DNA of 64,000 nt from Sciurus carolinensis (taxonomy: Eukaryota > Chordata > Mammalia > Rodentia > Sciuridae). The translations under genes and the position numbers were made by a program. This document shows positions 45,411-57,954 of this stretch, in pieces. The stretch covers positions 15,534,001 through 15,598,000 of the forward strand of contig NC_062226.1 in assembly GCF_902686445.1 (NCBI RefSeq), read 5' to 3'. The notes under the pieces were generated by a model. That model saw nothing but the letters and a program-made list of their open reading frames with translations, was not told where the DNA came from and ran no database searches. Numbering within the stretch: position 1 is the stretch's first letter; each line of letters begins with the position of its first letter.

Positions 45411-45690
45411 ACACTCTTTTTTTTTTTTTTTTTTTTTTTTAGAAAATTTAGCTGTTTCATTCAATAAGCTCTTTTCCAGTTTATTTTTTAACAAAGATCT
45501 CATGGAAGATCTTCTGCATAGTGGTGAACCCCGGAAGCTGGGTGCAGACTGAGATTGTTTACACACTTGTGAGATTTTCTGGGAGAAATTTTCTTCAGGT
45601 TTCGGTAATGTTAAATATTTCAGAATGTAGCTAGAATCTTCTCTCACCTTGGGATAAGGTGAGATACTATTCATAAGGTTTAAGAGGGGA
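45411..45690 (-). pseudogene. Possible retrocopy 3' end (poly(A) tail on minus strand)
   Basis: On the minus strand the order is body, AATAAA (plus strand TTTATT at 45480-45485), about 40 bases, then a tail of about 24 A (plus strand T-run 45417-45440). This is the pattern of a reverse-transcribed mRNA end. A 122-codon reverse frame (45408-45776) crosses it and runs into a MIR, so it is not evidence of coding. I do not recognise a parent and found no flanking direct repeats. Confidence 0.35.
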
Positions 45691-45905
45691 TACTGTGAAA
45701 TCTCACTGACTTCAAATCCCATTTGTCTGTGTGAACTTGGACAAATTGCTAACCTCTCTGTGCCTTGTTTCTTCATCTATAAATTAAGGATACTACTATT
45801 GACTACCTATTCATTGGGCTGCAGTGAAGATCAAATAAATTAGTACAAGCAAAAATAATAAACAGTGCCTAATGTACTAAGTATAGGATGATGACCTGCT
45901 TATTA
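45691..45905 (+). mobile_element. MIR SINE
   Basis: 'ttcaaatcccatttgtctg', 'gtgaacttggacaaattgct', 'aacctctctgtgccttg' and 'caaataaattagtacaagc' follow forward MIR over most of its length. Confidence 0.85.
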
Positions 45906-46149
45906 TAGAATTAAAATTTCCTTTGGAACTGTTCTGGTATGTCAAGATAAGTGGATTGCCCATAATCTACTCAACATGAAAATCTTTTTGATTGCTGTTG
46001 AGAATAAATGGATGATACACATTTTAAGGAGAAATCTGGGGCATTAATTGGGATGGGAACAAGGGGCAGGGAGGGGACACAGGGGGCAGGCATGGGAAAG
46101 GGTTGCTGTGAAAAGTGGAAAGATCAGAACACCAGTGACTCATGGTGGG
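45906..46149. other. Unique DNA
   Basis: No recognised feature. Confidence 0.55.
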
Positions 46150-46262
46150 TCCCAAAGTGGTTCCAGGAGAATCCTGTTTTAAAATGATCCATGCCAGAGC
46201 CTGTGTCAGATCTAGTAAATTAGAATCACTAGGGTGAGAGCTGGAATCTGCATTTCTTTTAC
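46150..46262 (+). mobile_element. MER5-like hAT-Charlie fragment
   Basis: 'gggtcccaaagtggttcc' followed by 'agtaaattagaatcactag' and 'gctggaatctgcatttc' follows the MER5A layout in forward direction, with an internal gap. Confidence 0.5.
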
Positions 46263-47399
46263 ATGTCTCCCTCCCGCCCTTCACAGGTAAGCATCATGGT
46301 GGCACAAGCCCACGGAGCACCGTCCAGGGACCTGTGGGCAGACGCTCACGAGCACCAGATCATCACAAGATTGGATGCTTCTGGGCGAAGCACTGATGAA
46401 CAGCTCCCTTGCTTTCCTGTTGGGTACAGGGAGAGTGAGAAAGGAAAAGCAAGTGCATTCTGTTCACGAATAACCAATGAAAAGGTCAGACCAAAAACAG
46501 CTCTACTGACTTTACAGCCAGACATTCACTGAGACATACTTTTATCTCGTGATTATTTCAGTTGTCTCAGGCATTGGACCTCTGTCATATGCTTCAGAGG
46601 CTACTGTGACAAACGGTCCATCTTGATTTTGTGCTTTATTAGAGTCATTATCATCTCAGTTTATCTCTCTCTAAAATTGGTACAGTCCTGACCTGAAAGA
46701 ATTAGGATGCGGGGAAGTTTAATTAATGTGGGCTGAGTCCTCAGATGCCTCAGATGAAAGATGCCCTAGGATGTAAAGTATCATTATTACAATTTACCTG
46801 TTGCCAGGGCTGCTCTGCCTGCTGGGCTGTGCACCACGGAGCACTAGAGATCACAAGGCAGGGACACTGGCATATCAGCTGCTGCTGGATCATCTGTCCT
46901 GACCTTGGGCTTGCCCGGTCCTTGCATTCCTTCTACGCAAGCATCAGACCTGCCTCTATCACAGGGACATTTGTAGTTTCCTCTATCTCAGACAGGAAGC
47001 TTGTAGAGAAGCCGTGAGAGAAGCTAGAGCCACAAGCTCCAGCTTCAGAAGCAAAAGATAATGAACTTGAATCTAAGTCTTCCCCTCACTAACAGCCTTA
47101 TAGGTGTCATTGGATGATGCCTAACTTTGACAGGGTCCACTAGACGGGTAAATAAGGTGGAGAACGCAGGTCACTTTGCGTATCATCTGGTATTTACCGA
47201 AAGCTGCCTAAACGATGAATGCTAGTGAAAGAAATTGATACAAAGATACCAGGAGAGGGAAAATGGTAAGTGAGGAAGGGTTGCCTACATCATAACTGAT
47301 GGATAATGATGGTGTAGCTACACTAAGGAAGTAAGGAAAAAAATGTTTAGCAAATATTTTCAGACAAAATAAAGGCAGATAGAGGCTCATGAACTTACT
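46263..47399. other. Unique DNA with a few CpGs, no gene
   Basis: The part at 46270-46400 keeps several CpGs. Frames of 89 and 90 codons (46263-46532, 46745-47017) lack recognisable motifs and splice-bounded structure. No repeat is recognised. Confidence 0.5.
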
Positions 47400-47660
47400 C
47401 AGTTCTTGCGGTAACCTAGATAGCCAACTTCCACCATCTTCTTTTCGCCGACACGGTGAGTGAAGTTCATGGAAAGCCTCAGGTCCTACGTGTCATGGAG
47501 GGTGGAGACATGCTATGCCACACGGTCTTTTTGCTGTCTAACAGCTGCCACTGGTATCCCCATATTGGTCAGGATAAACATGATGAATAATCTCGTTTTG
47601 TTTTGTTTCTGTCCTGATGCTTAGTTTTCTGCAAATCTTCAGAAATAAAATAAACTTAAA
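47400..47660 (+). other. Unassigned CpG-bearing segment with donor-like and poly(A)-like sites
   Basis: It contains 'catcttcttttcgccgacac' (47437-47456), directly followed by ggtgagtg (47456-47463), which fits a 5' splice donor, and later 'agaaataaaataaactta' (47641-47658) with two overlapping AATAAA signals. It could be an eroded retrocopy of a small mRNA, a real untranslated exon, or chance. I could not match it to any gene. Confidence 0.25.
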
Positions 47661-47800
47661 GGATCCTTTTAATACCTAAACATTAATTTTATTCTTTCAT
47701 TTCATTTTCACAAGAGTTCTACCAAAGACTTAGAAGGAGCATCATTTCCCCCATTTTATTCACATGGAAACTGAGATTCAGAGTGTTAGAAGCAAAATAA
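47661..47800 (-). mobile_element. MIR scrap
   Basis: 'catcatttcccccattttat', 'cacatggaaactgagattc' and 'agagtgttagaag' follow a reverse MIR core. Confidence 0.6.
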
Positions 47801-49252
47801 TAACCAATTAACATAATTTATGGAGAGATCAATGATCAATTGCCTCCAGAAGGTTTATATACATTTGACTCCCTATTTTATTCTCCATCATATCATGATC
47901 TTAAATCAGCTTTCCTGAAAGGTTATTTATTTGGTAGGACATGGATGTAAAAACAAACTCTTCTTCATCTCCCACAGGATAGACAGTCACCTTCTGCCTC
48001 AACTGAAAATGATTCTGACCTATCAACACTTGTCCCCAACATAAGTCCCCAGTGCTCCCAGGTGGGATATTTTGTGCTTGAAAAATTCAGCCACCAGTTT
48101 CCTTGTCCCCCTGCTGGGTCCCTGAACATCAGTAACAGACCTCACCCAGGGTGAGTAACAGCCTCCCTCCCTGTGCCTCTCAGTGGCAGAAATGGTTCAA
48201 GGGGTCCTTAGAGGGGTTGAATCCTAGAGGGAAGTCACAGCTGAACCCGAGACACAAGTCACACTGAAGTCTAGGGACTTATTCTGCTTTTTTTCCCATT
48301 CTGCTTCATTTTATAGCTAATGACTCTCCAGGCCTGGTGATATATGATGCTCAGTTGAGGACAAAAGGAAAAAAAAAAGAATTGAACTTTTACTAATTAA
48401 ATAGAGCATCCTCTTGTGGTGAAAGGTTTTGCAAACGAATGTAATTCACACAGAATTATGCTGGTAGAAGAGTCCTGTGGAAAAACCTTCCAAGAACCTG
48501 GGAGTAATGAAAGGAGAGAGGGAGTAAGATCTTAAACAAAAGGCAGAAGGAAGGGAACATACTTACAGAAAGAGGGGTACAGAGGAAATGGACATAGTTT
48601 GAGACAGATTAAGGGACAAAAGATGAATGGGTAGAGACACAGAGAAGGGCAGATGCATATTAAGGAAATACTGCATTATTTTATTGAGTGGACTCTTAGT
48701 GGTATTCCATAATATTATGCAGGTAATCTGAGTAGTCAAATAAAGATGTCTCCTAGACTTCTGTTTATTCATCAAATGTATATATTGAACTCCTTTATCA
48801 TGTACGGTGCATGTTAGAACCAGGAAACAGAATGATAAGCAGAATACATGCAGACCCTCCTCACTGAACTCTGATTAGAAAGATATCCATTAAACACAGA
48901 AGAATAAAAATAAACATCCAATGCCAAGGTTTGCAGTTACGGTGATGATATATGGATGGTGTAGAAAGGACTGTTTAACAATTAAATGACATTAAAAGGT
49001 AGTATAACTAGTGAGGAAATAATAAAAACATAAAACATATTTTTTTTCTTCACAGCATTTTAAGGCCCTAAGAAGTAGAGGGGTTGGCCAAACTCACAGA
49101 GCAGAATGTATCTAGAACCATCTATACATTACATCTGTTTTCAATAGTTTGTACTTACTTATTTATAAATTAAATAGTTATGGAATAGCTGATTCAGGCA
49201 GAGAAGTAGAACATGTGTCATTCACATTCCCACCACTGATTACCATATTTTT
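47801..49252. other. Unique DNA, no gene
   Basis: Short A-run at 48370-48378. No repeat, exon or RNA gene recognised. Confidence 0.6.
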
Positions 49253-49588
49253 GGTGTGATCTAAATGTTTGTGCTTCCCCAAATTCTTATGTGGAAGTCC
49301 CAACCCCTATGAAGACAATATCAGAAGGTGGATGGACCCTCTCTAAAGTGATCAGATCATGAGGGTGGGGCCTTTGTGAACAGAATTAGTTCCTTAAATA
49401 GGAGGCCCCAGAGACCCTCCTTTCCCCTGGGACCACATCAGAACACAGTGAGAATAGACCCTTAACCAGACACCAAATCTGCTCCTGGCTTGATCTTAGA
49501 TTCCCAGGTTGTAGAACAAGGAGAAATAAGTTTCTTTTGTTTAAGCCATCTAGCCTCTAGTATTTTGTTATAGCAGCTTGAACAAGGA
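49253..49588 (+). mobile_element. MLT1-type MaLR LTR
   Basis: 'gatcatgagggtggggcctt', 'ccagacaccaaatctgctcc', 'ggcttgatcttagattccc' and 'tattttgttatagcagcttg' follow forward MLT1 closely. Confidence 0.88.
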
Positions 49589-50529
49589 TGTTCCATTGGT
49601 CTAAATATCAGCCACTTAGATAAAAGAAAAAGGAAAACTGAGCCTCAGATGAGTTCATTTTCTTACTTGCATCATCTTTTGATCTTCTTGACTGTCTTAT
49701 GATGTGAACATCACACCCCTTACACAGCTGAGATGACTGAGACTCAAAATGCAAAGCAACTTTCTCAAGTATGAAAGTTTACAAAAGGAATAGCGAAAAG
49801 TCCCATCTGGGGCTTTTTCATTCCACATTCTTTCAGATATGGAACACTCCCTGAGAGTGCAAAGCAGAGAAAGACTCGAGCATCTTTAACACTGACATTT
49901 GGAAAAAGGAGACTAGAGTACTCTTCACATTCTCTTCTGTTCTGCTTCTCCTTTTTTTATTTTTTATTTTTTTTATTGGCTAGGTAATTGGGAGACTTAT
50001 TTCTGTTCCTTGAGGATCATTCTCATGTTCACTCCCACTTCATCTCAGGTGTAAGGAATGTTGGCAGGAAGAGCAGCACACCTGTTCCTCTCTCTTTGCT
50101 CCTTCCCGTCCTGCTCACATCAGCATCTGAAGCTGCCATACTTTGTTAACTCATTGCCATGATCCTTAACTGAAGACAACGGGCTGCCAACTCACAGCTG
50201 TTGCTATGGTGACCGTGATGTCATCAGGTGACACTACATGTTCCAGTGAGTGTGATGATGAATCTTTTTAATCTAAGTTATTAATTTCATCAATAGCAAA
50301 TGCTAGATGTGAAAGTAGGAAGAAAGGCAAGTTCTGCAGAAACCCAACATTAGTACATATTTTTCTTCTTAGTAATCAAGTTGGACTCAACAACCTCCAT
50401 ATGGTCTTTTCTTGCTCTAAGATTTTGTAATTATGGGAGAAGAAAAATACTTTTTCTCAAAAGGAATCAGTTCTTTGGCCCTAGGTAAAGAGGGTTATGA
50501 TTTAAATAGGACTCTGAGTCAAAGAGCAA
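49589..50529. other. Mostly unique, MIR-like patch at 49690-49790
   Basis: 'cacagctgagatgactgaga' (49722-49741) hints at a reverse MIR core. A T/A-rich patch lies at 49952-49975. The rest shows nothing. Confidence 0.45.
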
Positions 50530-50740
50530 GGTGGCCTTCTGGAAAATCATTAAGATCTGGGCTCACTTCCATGGAGCATCCATGAGCCTTCCTGTCCCTT
50601 AACCTCAGTTCCACCATCTGTTAAGTAGGCATGAATCTATTCTCACTGAGCTACTGTAAAGACTGAATCAGAAAACATGTTCAAGACACTTGGCACATGG
50701 AAGTTGTACATCAATGTTGTTTTCTTAGTTTTATCTTCTC
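50530..50740 (+). mobile_element. MIR SINE
   Basis: 'tgtcccttaacctcagttcc', 'accatctgttaagtaggcat' and 'tcaagacacttggcacatgg' follow forward MIR. Confidence 0.7.
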
Positions 50741-52562
50741 ACAAGGATGTATCATTTCTCAGCATGAACTCAGGCAAGTCATCTTCTTTTAGGCATGATA
50801 ATTTGATTATTGTTTATAAAAAATAAGGAGCATTAAGGGGACAGACTTGGATAAGGGAGATACAGAAGTAATGAAGAATTTCCATATAAAAGATGGATAT
50901 AAACTTATGAAAGATCTCCTGGCTCAAAACTCCAGAATCTGGATTCTAAGAAAAAGAAATTCAGACAAAGAATAGATATTCATGAGTGTGTTATTGTTTC
51001 CATATGTGCAATCAAATCCAATTATTGTCAAATATGACAACTGAAGTATGCAGCAAAATACGTAGATCTTTATAGTGAGCAACTGGTGAGTTCCAGGGCA
51101 GGCGGCCTGGAACTTTAATCCAACTTGCATACCTGGATGGACTGGGTGTGTTGAACTTGAAGGGAGAGTATCACAGGGAGAAGCATGAGAATCATTCTTA
51201 ACTCTCCAAAGGCATGTAATATTCTAAAGGGAGAGGACTTGCTTGATTCAGCGCCAGAAGTCAGGGAAAGGGCCACTGGATGAAAGTTAGAGGACATGAG
51301 GCAGAAATTTCACACAGTTAGTAGCAGATGAGTGTGAAGACTTCATAGAGACTGGATTCTCCACTGCTGGAAGTGACTCTTCCAAGAACAAGAATGTGCC
51401 GAGGTGCTTAGGGGTGACTAATGCTAAAGATAAACAGACACACTGGCAGGAGGAGGAGTTAGGAAACAGTAGCTATTTCTCAATCTTAGGGGATAGTTTA
51501 CTATGAATAGTTTGTTTCAGACATAAAAGTCTGAGATTGATACACATACCAAAATGCCTTCAGTGGAAAGTGATGTATAAATGCAGGGGTTTTTTTTGCA
51601 TTTCAAGTCTTAGATTTTGGGGGCATCTTCAATAGATGTGATCTTTGGTTGACTATGATGGACAGTTATTTATAGATGATGTTGGGAATTATCAGGGTAG
51701 CGGCTGGATAGTGGGGAAGTAAAAGATTTAAAGTAGTTCCACATGAACTCACTCACTAACCTTCATCCTCTAAAGGACCCTCACAATTGATACTGGAGGC
51801 TAAACAGGGGACAAGTAACAAATTAAAACCATTCCAAAAAGAAAGACCACCCATACGTTAGCCTAAAGTGACAGGACTTAGCAAAGGGGTGTAGGGTAGA
51901 GAGTAATATTGGCCAAACATGGATGAGTGCAATTTTCTGCCTCATCAGTCATAGACTTGGTCATCTGCAAAATGCTGTAATGTGTTTTTAAAATTTTATG
52001 GATAGTCATTACAAAAACAAGCAGACCATTAAGCTGATCATCTTGAACCATAGGCCAGAAAGATACTGGTGGACAAATAAAAGATCAACATTGCAGGTTA
52101 ACAGAAGCTCTGTTGTGACCATCCAATTCTGGGGGTGACCTGAGTATTTCAGCCCATCTTTGCAAGTACCCTTCTCTCCCTCAAGGATATGATCTGCAGG
52201 CAGTCTGGCAATCACCCAAGGGTCCACCAGCTCTATAACCCTGGACAAACTATTTCCTTTTCTGGGCCTTGATTTATTCATATTTTTTCTTCTTTACATG
52301 GCCAGGTTGATTGTCACCCAGCCCGGAGTGAAGAATAGGGCCACAAGCAACCAGCCTTAGCCCAGGACCAAGGCTCATAACCCTTACTCTGTGGCCATGT
52401 TTGCTGCTCCTTTGACCTCTGTGACTCTCTCTTGACTTGAAAGCTCTGCTTCTTTCCATCTGCTTTACACTGAAGCTTGCAATGTCTTACGGCTAGATTG
52501 TTGAATCTGGCTATTTCCAGTCAGTGTTTTTATTTAACAAGTTTGTGCCAAGCACTGAGAGA
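50741..52562. other. Unique DNA, no gene
   Basis: No repeat family or exon recognised over 1.8 kb. Reverse frames of 60-90 codons (50924-51297, 52009-52459) have no motif. Confidence 0.55.
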
Positions 52563-52762
52563 GGCAGGCAAACTTTTACTGATCAGGGCCAGATGATAAA
52601 TGTTTTAGGCTCTGTGGACTACACAACTCTGCCACTTAGTGCAGAAGCAGCCATAGACAATATATAAGCCAATGAGAATGGCTGTGTTCCAATAAAACTT
52701 TATTTTCAGAAACAGGCAGAGGGCCATATTTGGCCCAGGGGCCACAATTGGCAGACCATTGA
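52563..52762 (+). mobile_element. TIR-type (hAT-like) short element, copy 3
   Basis: The best copy of this family here: 'ggcaggcaaacttttactg', 'gggccagatgataaatgtt', 'gcagaagcagccatagacaa', 'ggctgtgttccaataaaact' and 'tttggcccaggggccacaat', with inverted ends (caggcaaactttt against ggcagacc). About 200 bp with no coding capacity. Confidence 0.7.
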
Positions 52763-53029
52763 GCTAGAAGCTGGGCATCACAAAATCAATAAAATCTGGT
52801 ATTTGATATTAGAGTTCAATCTTTCTAGCCAATTCATTTTTGTGTTATGGGTGGCTGACTACATGCTGCAATGGCAGATCTGAGTAGTTATGACAAAGAC
52901 CTTATGGTCCACAATGCCTAGAATATTTACTATCCTTTCCCTCCCAGAAGAGAAGTATGCCAAATTCTAGTTTAGAATAATAGAAGAGATATTATTGGAT
53001 AATAATTAAGAAATTAGGGTGAGACAGAT
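52763..53029. other. Unique DNA
   Basis: No recognised feature. Confidence 0.55.
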
Positions 53030-53260
53030 ACTGTTTCAAACCCAGTAAAAATGCTATTAACAATAACAGAAATAAGCATGTGTCAACCATGTGATAAGCA
53101 TTTTCCTAATAATATTTTAAATTACATTTAATGTGCTAATCAGAGCAATTATATAACATAATTATTGTTGTACTCAATTTACAAACTCAGAGATAGTTTA
53201 CATAAGCCACACACCAATTAGGATGTAAGAATTCAAACCCAACTCTAGGTATCTCCAAAC
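53030..53260 (-). mobile_element. MIR SINE
   Basis: 'ctattaacaataacagaaat', 'gtgataagcattttcctaat', 'caatttacaaactcagagat' and 'aattcaaacccaactctagg' follow reverse MIR over most of its length. Confidence 0.7.
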
Positions 53261-53269
53261 CTCAGGTAT

Positions 53270-53480
53270 AATTAATCTGGATGAGGAAGGGTGAGTAGGG
53301 AATTTGCCCAGCTGGGAAGAGCATTTGAGACAGAAAGCAGCCTCTGCAGATGGACAAGGCATGGAAGCATGCTTAGGGAACAGGGAGAAGTACTGAGAAG
53401 CAAGAGGAGGCTGGGCTGAAAAGGGCCACGAGGCTGGATCATGAAGAGGCTTGGATGCCAGGAGAGAGTTCCTTCCTGCA
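53270..53480. repeat. Ancient interspersed repeat, family unresolved
   Basis: 'gctgggaagagcatttgaga', 'cagatggacaaggcatgga' and 'ggatcatgaagaggcttgga' follow the middle of the ancient repeat type of 13601. Confidence 0.5.
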
Positions 53481-54949
53481 GTTTCTTTAGCCAGGGCTGC
53501 TTAGTGTGTGGTTAGGCGACTTAGCTATGGTGGAGAGTATTAAATCCATGGCATGTGAATTTCTCCCACTTGTTAAACTTTTTGGTTGCATGGTGACACC
53601 CTCCAAGATGTCACCCCTGATTAGTAATGGCATCAGGTATCCCTCACTTATTGCTCAGATACTCTGTTGGAGCAGAGAGTGCCTCATTCTTCTCAGGATG
53701 CTATTCTCACACACTTGCTCACCTCTGATATTTATTCAGAGAAATTAAATAGCCAAAATATTATACTTTAGGGGTTACTCTGGAATTGGAGGTCTGGCTC
53801 ATTTCAGTGGTGCCAGGAGATATTATTTCAAAATGGACAGACATTGGAATGCTAAGGGATGCTCACTTCAAGCACCTGACAATGCCAGGTGCTTCTGAAC
53901 ATCTGAGCTCTGAGCTTCTGTTCACAAATCGGGGCCGTGAGGATTAGACAGGACCAGTCTGTTGCCCAGAGAAGGAGACACAGGCCCCCGAAATGCAATG
54001 GTCTTCTCTGGGTCATAGGTCTGATGGAAGATTGGTTTGGTGCCAGTAAGGCTGTAAAATCCTGGTTCTAAATATGCCAAAATAGCAAGCTGCACGGTTC
54101 GAGGAATTTAAACATGATGATAAACTATTTGACTGTAGAGAAAAACAAAACAAAAAATGTCCCAAGAGTTTAGATGGACAAAAGGTGATTGTGTCTTTTT
54201 CTGAAAATCATGTTCAGTAAAAGGATTGTCCATTTTGACAGAGAAAGTTCAGTTCTTAGAGCTCTTTGGAAAGCTGGATCTCCACTCAAAATATGCAGAC
54301 ACTTTCGTGAATCACAAATGACAGTGGATTGCTCTGAGTCAGATAATCTCTGAGAGCTTGCTCATCACTTTTTATTTATTTATTCCCAAGGAAAAATTTA
54401 TGACTAAACAATGCATATGTACTCATTGGAATTTAGGGAAGTATAGTGCAAAACAGATTCTGAAAGGGCAAAATACGTTTGAAGTCTTGGTTTTATATTG
54501 AAATTCCATGCAAACATTGCATTAAATTCAACAATATGTCTCTTTTGTTTAACATAGCCTTTCAAATATGTATTATCCCATGACATTGATTCTTGGCACA
54601 CAAAAGGTGTGGACGTGCTAATCTGAGAAGCAGTAACTGATATCATACAGTAACTAAGATCATAAGATTTCAGAGTTGAAGGAGGCTCTTAGGATCACCC
54701 TTTCTGATTACCATCCAGGGCAGATACTTAAATGGGGGGTGGTAATTCAAGACAATCTGATGTCTCTTCTAATTCTGTAATCTGTGATGTCAGACTTCAC
54801 TGAATTCTTACAACAATACATTCTAAATGGGCTGTTGTTTTAACCCCATTACAATGATTACTTTGGCACACATTTCAAATAATAGTATTAAAGACACATA
54901 TATACACACATTTCTCAATGTTTCATAAGAATGATAAAACTTTAGATTA
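53481..54949. other. Unique DNA, no gene
   Basis: No recognised feature. Two 80-codon frames (53506-53748, 54404-54646) have no motif. Confidence 0.55.
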
Positions 54950-55190
54950 TAAGCTTTGGAGTCAGGCAGAGCTAGTTTCAATTTCTAGTGTTCTACAGAT
55001 GGTTAGTTCTGTGACTTCAGTCATATTTTCTAGCCCTGCTTAATATGCTTTCTTCTTGTATGGTGGGGCTAAATATGCCTTCCTTCCAGAGGTGATGGAA
55101 GAATTAATATACATGAGCAACATGAGTCTCTTGTCTCAGTGCCTGGACAGAAAATGTCCAGCATGGACAGAAAATGCATGTGTGTGTCAC
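54950..55190 (+). mobile_element. MIR SINE
   Basis: 'taagctttggagtcaggcag', 'gagctagtttcaatttctag', 'ttctgtgacttcagtcat' and 'gtctcttgtctcagtgcctg' follow forward MIR. Confidence 0.7.
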
Positions 55191-56269
55191 TCTTGTGGCC
55201 ACTAATACAAGGCAATGTGCTTAATGAAAGCACGTGAACTTGAGCAGAGTTGAGTCTGGACTGCGAAGAGAGGGCTTGTGGATTCCAAGGCTAAGATGTA
55301 AACTTAATTAAATGTCCACTGAAAACACTCGTCCTTTGCTTCTTTAGCTTCTGAGATACAAGAATTCTGGACCTCAGAAAAGTAAAGCTGATAGTCTCTG
55401 TTTCTTCTTGTGTAATTAGACATGTGCTGTAGCCCACACAGACAGATGACAGGCAAATCAGCTTTGTAGAGAGACGCTGGGCATAAGAAGGGGGAGAATC
55501 TCTCCGCCAGTGTTACTCTTCTTCAGGTGGAAGAATCTTTTTTTTTTCGACAACGAGGGATCATCTGAACCCTCTAACTCAGACCCTCTCACCAGTCGGC
55601 AGGACTGATACTGTTCAGATTTCTTCATGAAAAGCTGCAGAGTAAGGACACAGAACTAACGGTTTATTTTTCCCTGAGAGAAAAATAGCAGCCAGGAGGT
55701 GTTAAGTTTCAGAAGTCCTTTCTCTACTCCAGGCAATGGTAACCTCAGCCATCATTGAGTTTCATGCAGTTCACCTTCCTAGAAACACACTGTCACTGGG
55801 AGCTCATAGTAAGTGCCAATCAAAGTGTTACAAAAAAAAAAAAAAAAAAAAAATCCGCACATAAACTTGGTGAAATATAGCAATTTAGTCTCTATATTAT
55901 ATATACAAAATATACATCTAAAATAAAATCTTTACCCTCCTTCTTTTCCCATTGCTTGAGTTGAGCAGGTGGGATCTCCCATTTCTTGCTTCAACTGATA
56001 TGGGACCAGTGGGAATTTCAAGGTGTTTATAAATGAAGATCCTTTTTACAGGGGTGTTCATCACTTGAGTTCAGATAGTTACATTGCTTGAGTTCAGGTA
56101 GTTATGGTAGTGCAAATGTCTTCATTACACAAAAATATTCAATAAAAATATTGTTATATAATTAGTCTCTGCCAAGTGTCTACTTCATTCCTTCCCAGCT
56201 TGTCAAAATAATTTTTTGCTGTTGTTATTTAGGCTGTCACCGATTTTACAAAATATTTTGAGCATCAGC
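55191..56269. other. Unique DNA with poly(A) run 55832-55853
   Basis: The A-run has no signal or SINE body before it. Nothing else is recognised. Confidence 0.6.
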
Positions 56270-56720
56270 ATCATAATGAGAATACAATGCATATCACCTG
56301 CAAAATGAAACTGTAGCCCTGTGCAGACTGCATCATATCATGAAGTTGATGAAAGTTTGCTGGAATCACATGCAGAGCCATTGGCAAATGAGGATTTGGC
56401 TGAGTTAGACCAATTAACAATTGAAAAAGAGAAAAATCAACATGGAAGATGATCAGAAGCTTCAAAAGAGAAATATTTGAATATCAAAGGATTAAGAGAA
56501 GCCTTAGGGAAAAATGATGAATCTCTCAAATATTTTTACAAAAATTACCTTTCCTCCTAATCATGATATGAAAGTTAAATGTGAAGTGAAGGATTTCATT
56601 TCATTTGATCATACAATTTTGTCAGAAAAATTACTGTTGAAAAATCAAGACCTGGCTCATTTTCTCATCATTTCATGAATTAGCATGCAGTTAAAATTAT
56701 CAAATAAATTCTGACTGTAT
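56270..56720 (+). pseudogene. Possible Tigger/pogo-like transposase relic
   Basis: Bases 56342-56452 read as 37 codons up to a TGA, with the text DESLLESHAEPLANEDLAEL. The pattern 'E-L-L-x-S-H-x-x-x-L-x-N-E-D-L-x-E-L' is typical of the C-terminal part of Tigger (pogo/CENP-B-like) transposases. Flanking sequence is decayed and I cannot fix the terminal repeats. The call rests on this motif only. Confidence 0.4.
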
Positions 56721-57954
56721 AAGCGAAAATAAACTTATTTTCATGCTTTTTAGTTTCATTTGCCAAACTGAATTTCTTGCATGCTTTCTCTGGAATTATG
56801 TTTCTATTTGAGATAGATTCACTTTGGAGTGGATCTGAATTTGGGGAAGCATGCTGGGTGGTAATTAGGGCAGTTAAGTTTGGGTGCAGAATCTGGACCC
56901 AGGATTTGGGGATCTGGATTCAAGTTCTGGTTCATACTACAGAACATGAGAAGATGCTCAACTTCCCCATGCCCAGCTTCTTGATCTAGAAGATGGACTT
57001 TATGCAGTTTGCTTGAGCAGAGGATGGGCAGCAAGGCAGGGGTATTGTATGAGCATGCATCCCTTCCTCCTCTGCATTGGGGCTTGTCTTCTGTTCTGGG
57101 TGTGGAGTCCAGGTGTTCTAGCTAGGAATGACTGACCTCATTTCTTTTTAACCCCCTCTTCTGGAAACAATGCCCTCTTCCCCTTCTTTTTCCTTTTCTC
57201 AATTCTTTCACAATTTCCAGAGAATTTCCCTGACTAGTTCTTACATCACACGGGTGACCCTTCACCATGACCCTGATAAAATTTGTACATAGTTCTATAC
57301 CTTCCCTGGTTCAATCCCTTCTTTTACTTTCTGGGTCTGCTTCAGAGGTTCATGTCTCTCCTAGCTATGAGGAAACACACATACACTCACAAACTTATCT
57401 CTTCCTGGTACCTATCACAGGACACCCCTAATCATTACCAATGAGAGAATGATTTCCTCATTGAGGCAGACTGGGCAGTAAAAAGATTCTTGGAGTGAGA
57501 GGTACCTACCATGTCTACCATTTAACTTGCTTTGGAAGTGTGAACAGCACATTTTTCTCCGAGTCTCAGTTTCCATGTGCTCTGGAGTAGAGAAGTTGGA
57601 TTTGTTAAACTCTGGGTTCTTTTAGCTATCATGTCCTATGGTTTGGTACAGCTATGGAACTGAGGTGCTAAACCTGGAAGGGGCTATGCTATTTTCATTT
57701 TTTCTCCACCTATGAAATGGAGTTGTTTTAAAACAGTGACTAAGGGCTCAACATTGGGCTCCCTCTGCATTTACTGTAAATGTTGGGACCTGTCAGTCTC
57801 TCAAGTTAGATCAGCCTGGATTGTTTCTGTTCTATTCATAGAGCTTCAGCTAAGAGTTCTGGAGCTAATATCCCTTGTCTGGGGGTGAGTTCCTCTGACT
57901 GTACATAATCATCACTGGTCTCCCAAACCCTATCAGTAGTATCCTTTGTGGTGT
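56721..57954. other. Mostly unique; MIR-like and L2-like patches
   Basis: 'ctggattcaagttctggttc' (56913-56932) suggests a forward MIR head. The C/T-rich part near 57160-57260 may be L2. No gene is seen. Confidence 0.4.

Noticed and set aside
45408..45776. 122-codon reverse frame as a gene
   Set aside because: It runs from a MIR through to a poly(A) tail read as lysines. At most a retrocopy end is supported.
46263..46532. 89-codon forward frame with CpGs
   Set aside because: It has no motif and no splice-site pair, and the length is within chance for a region of this GC content.
55832..55853. Poly(A) run as a retrocopy tail
   Set aside because: No AATAAA, repeat body or direct repeats accompany it. 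The same holds for 17966-17994.
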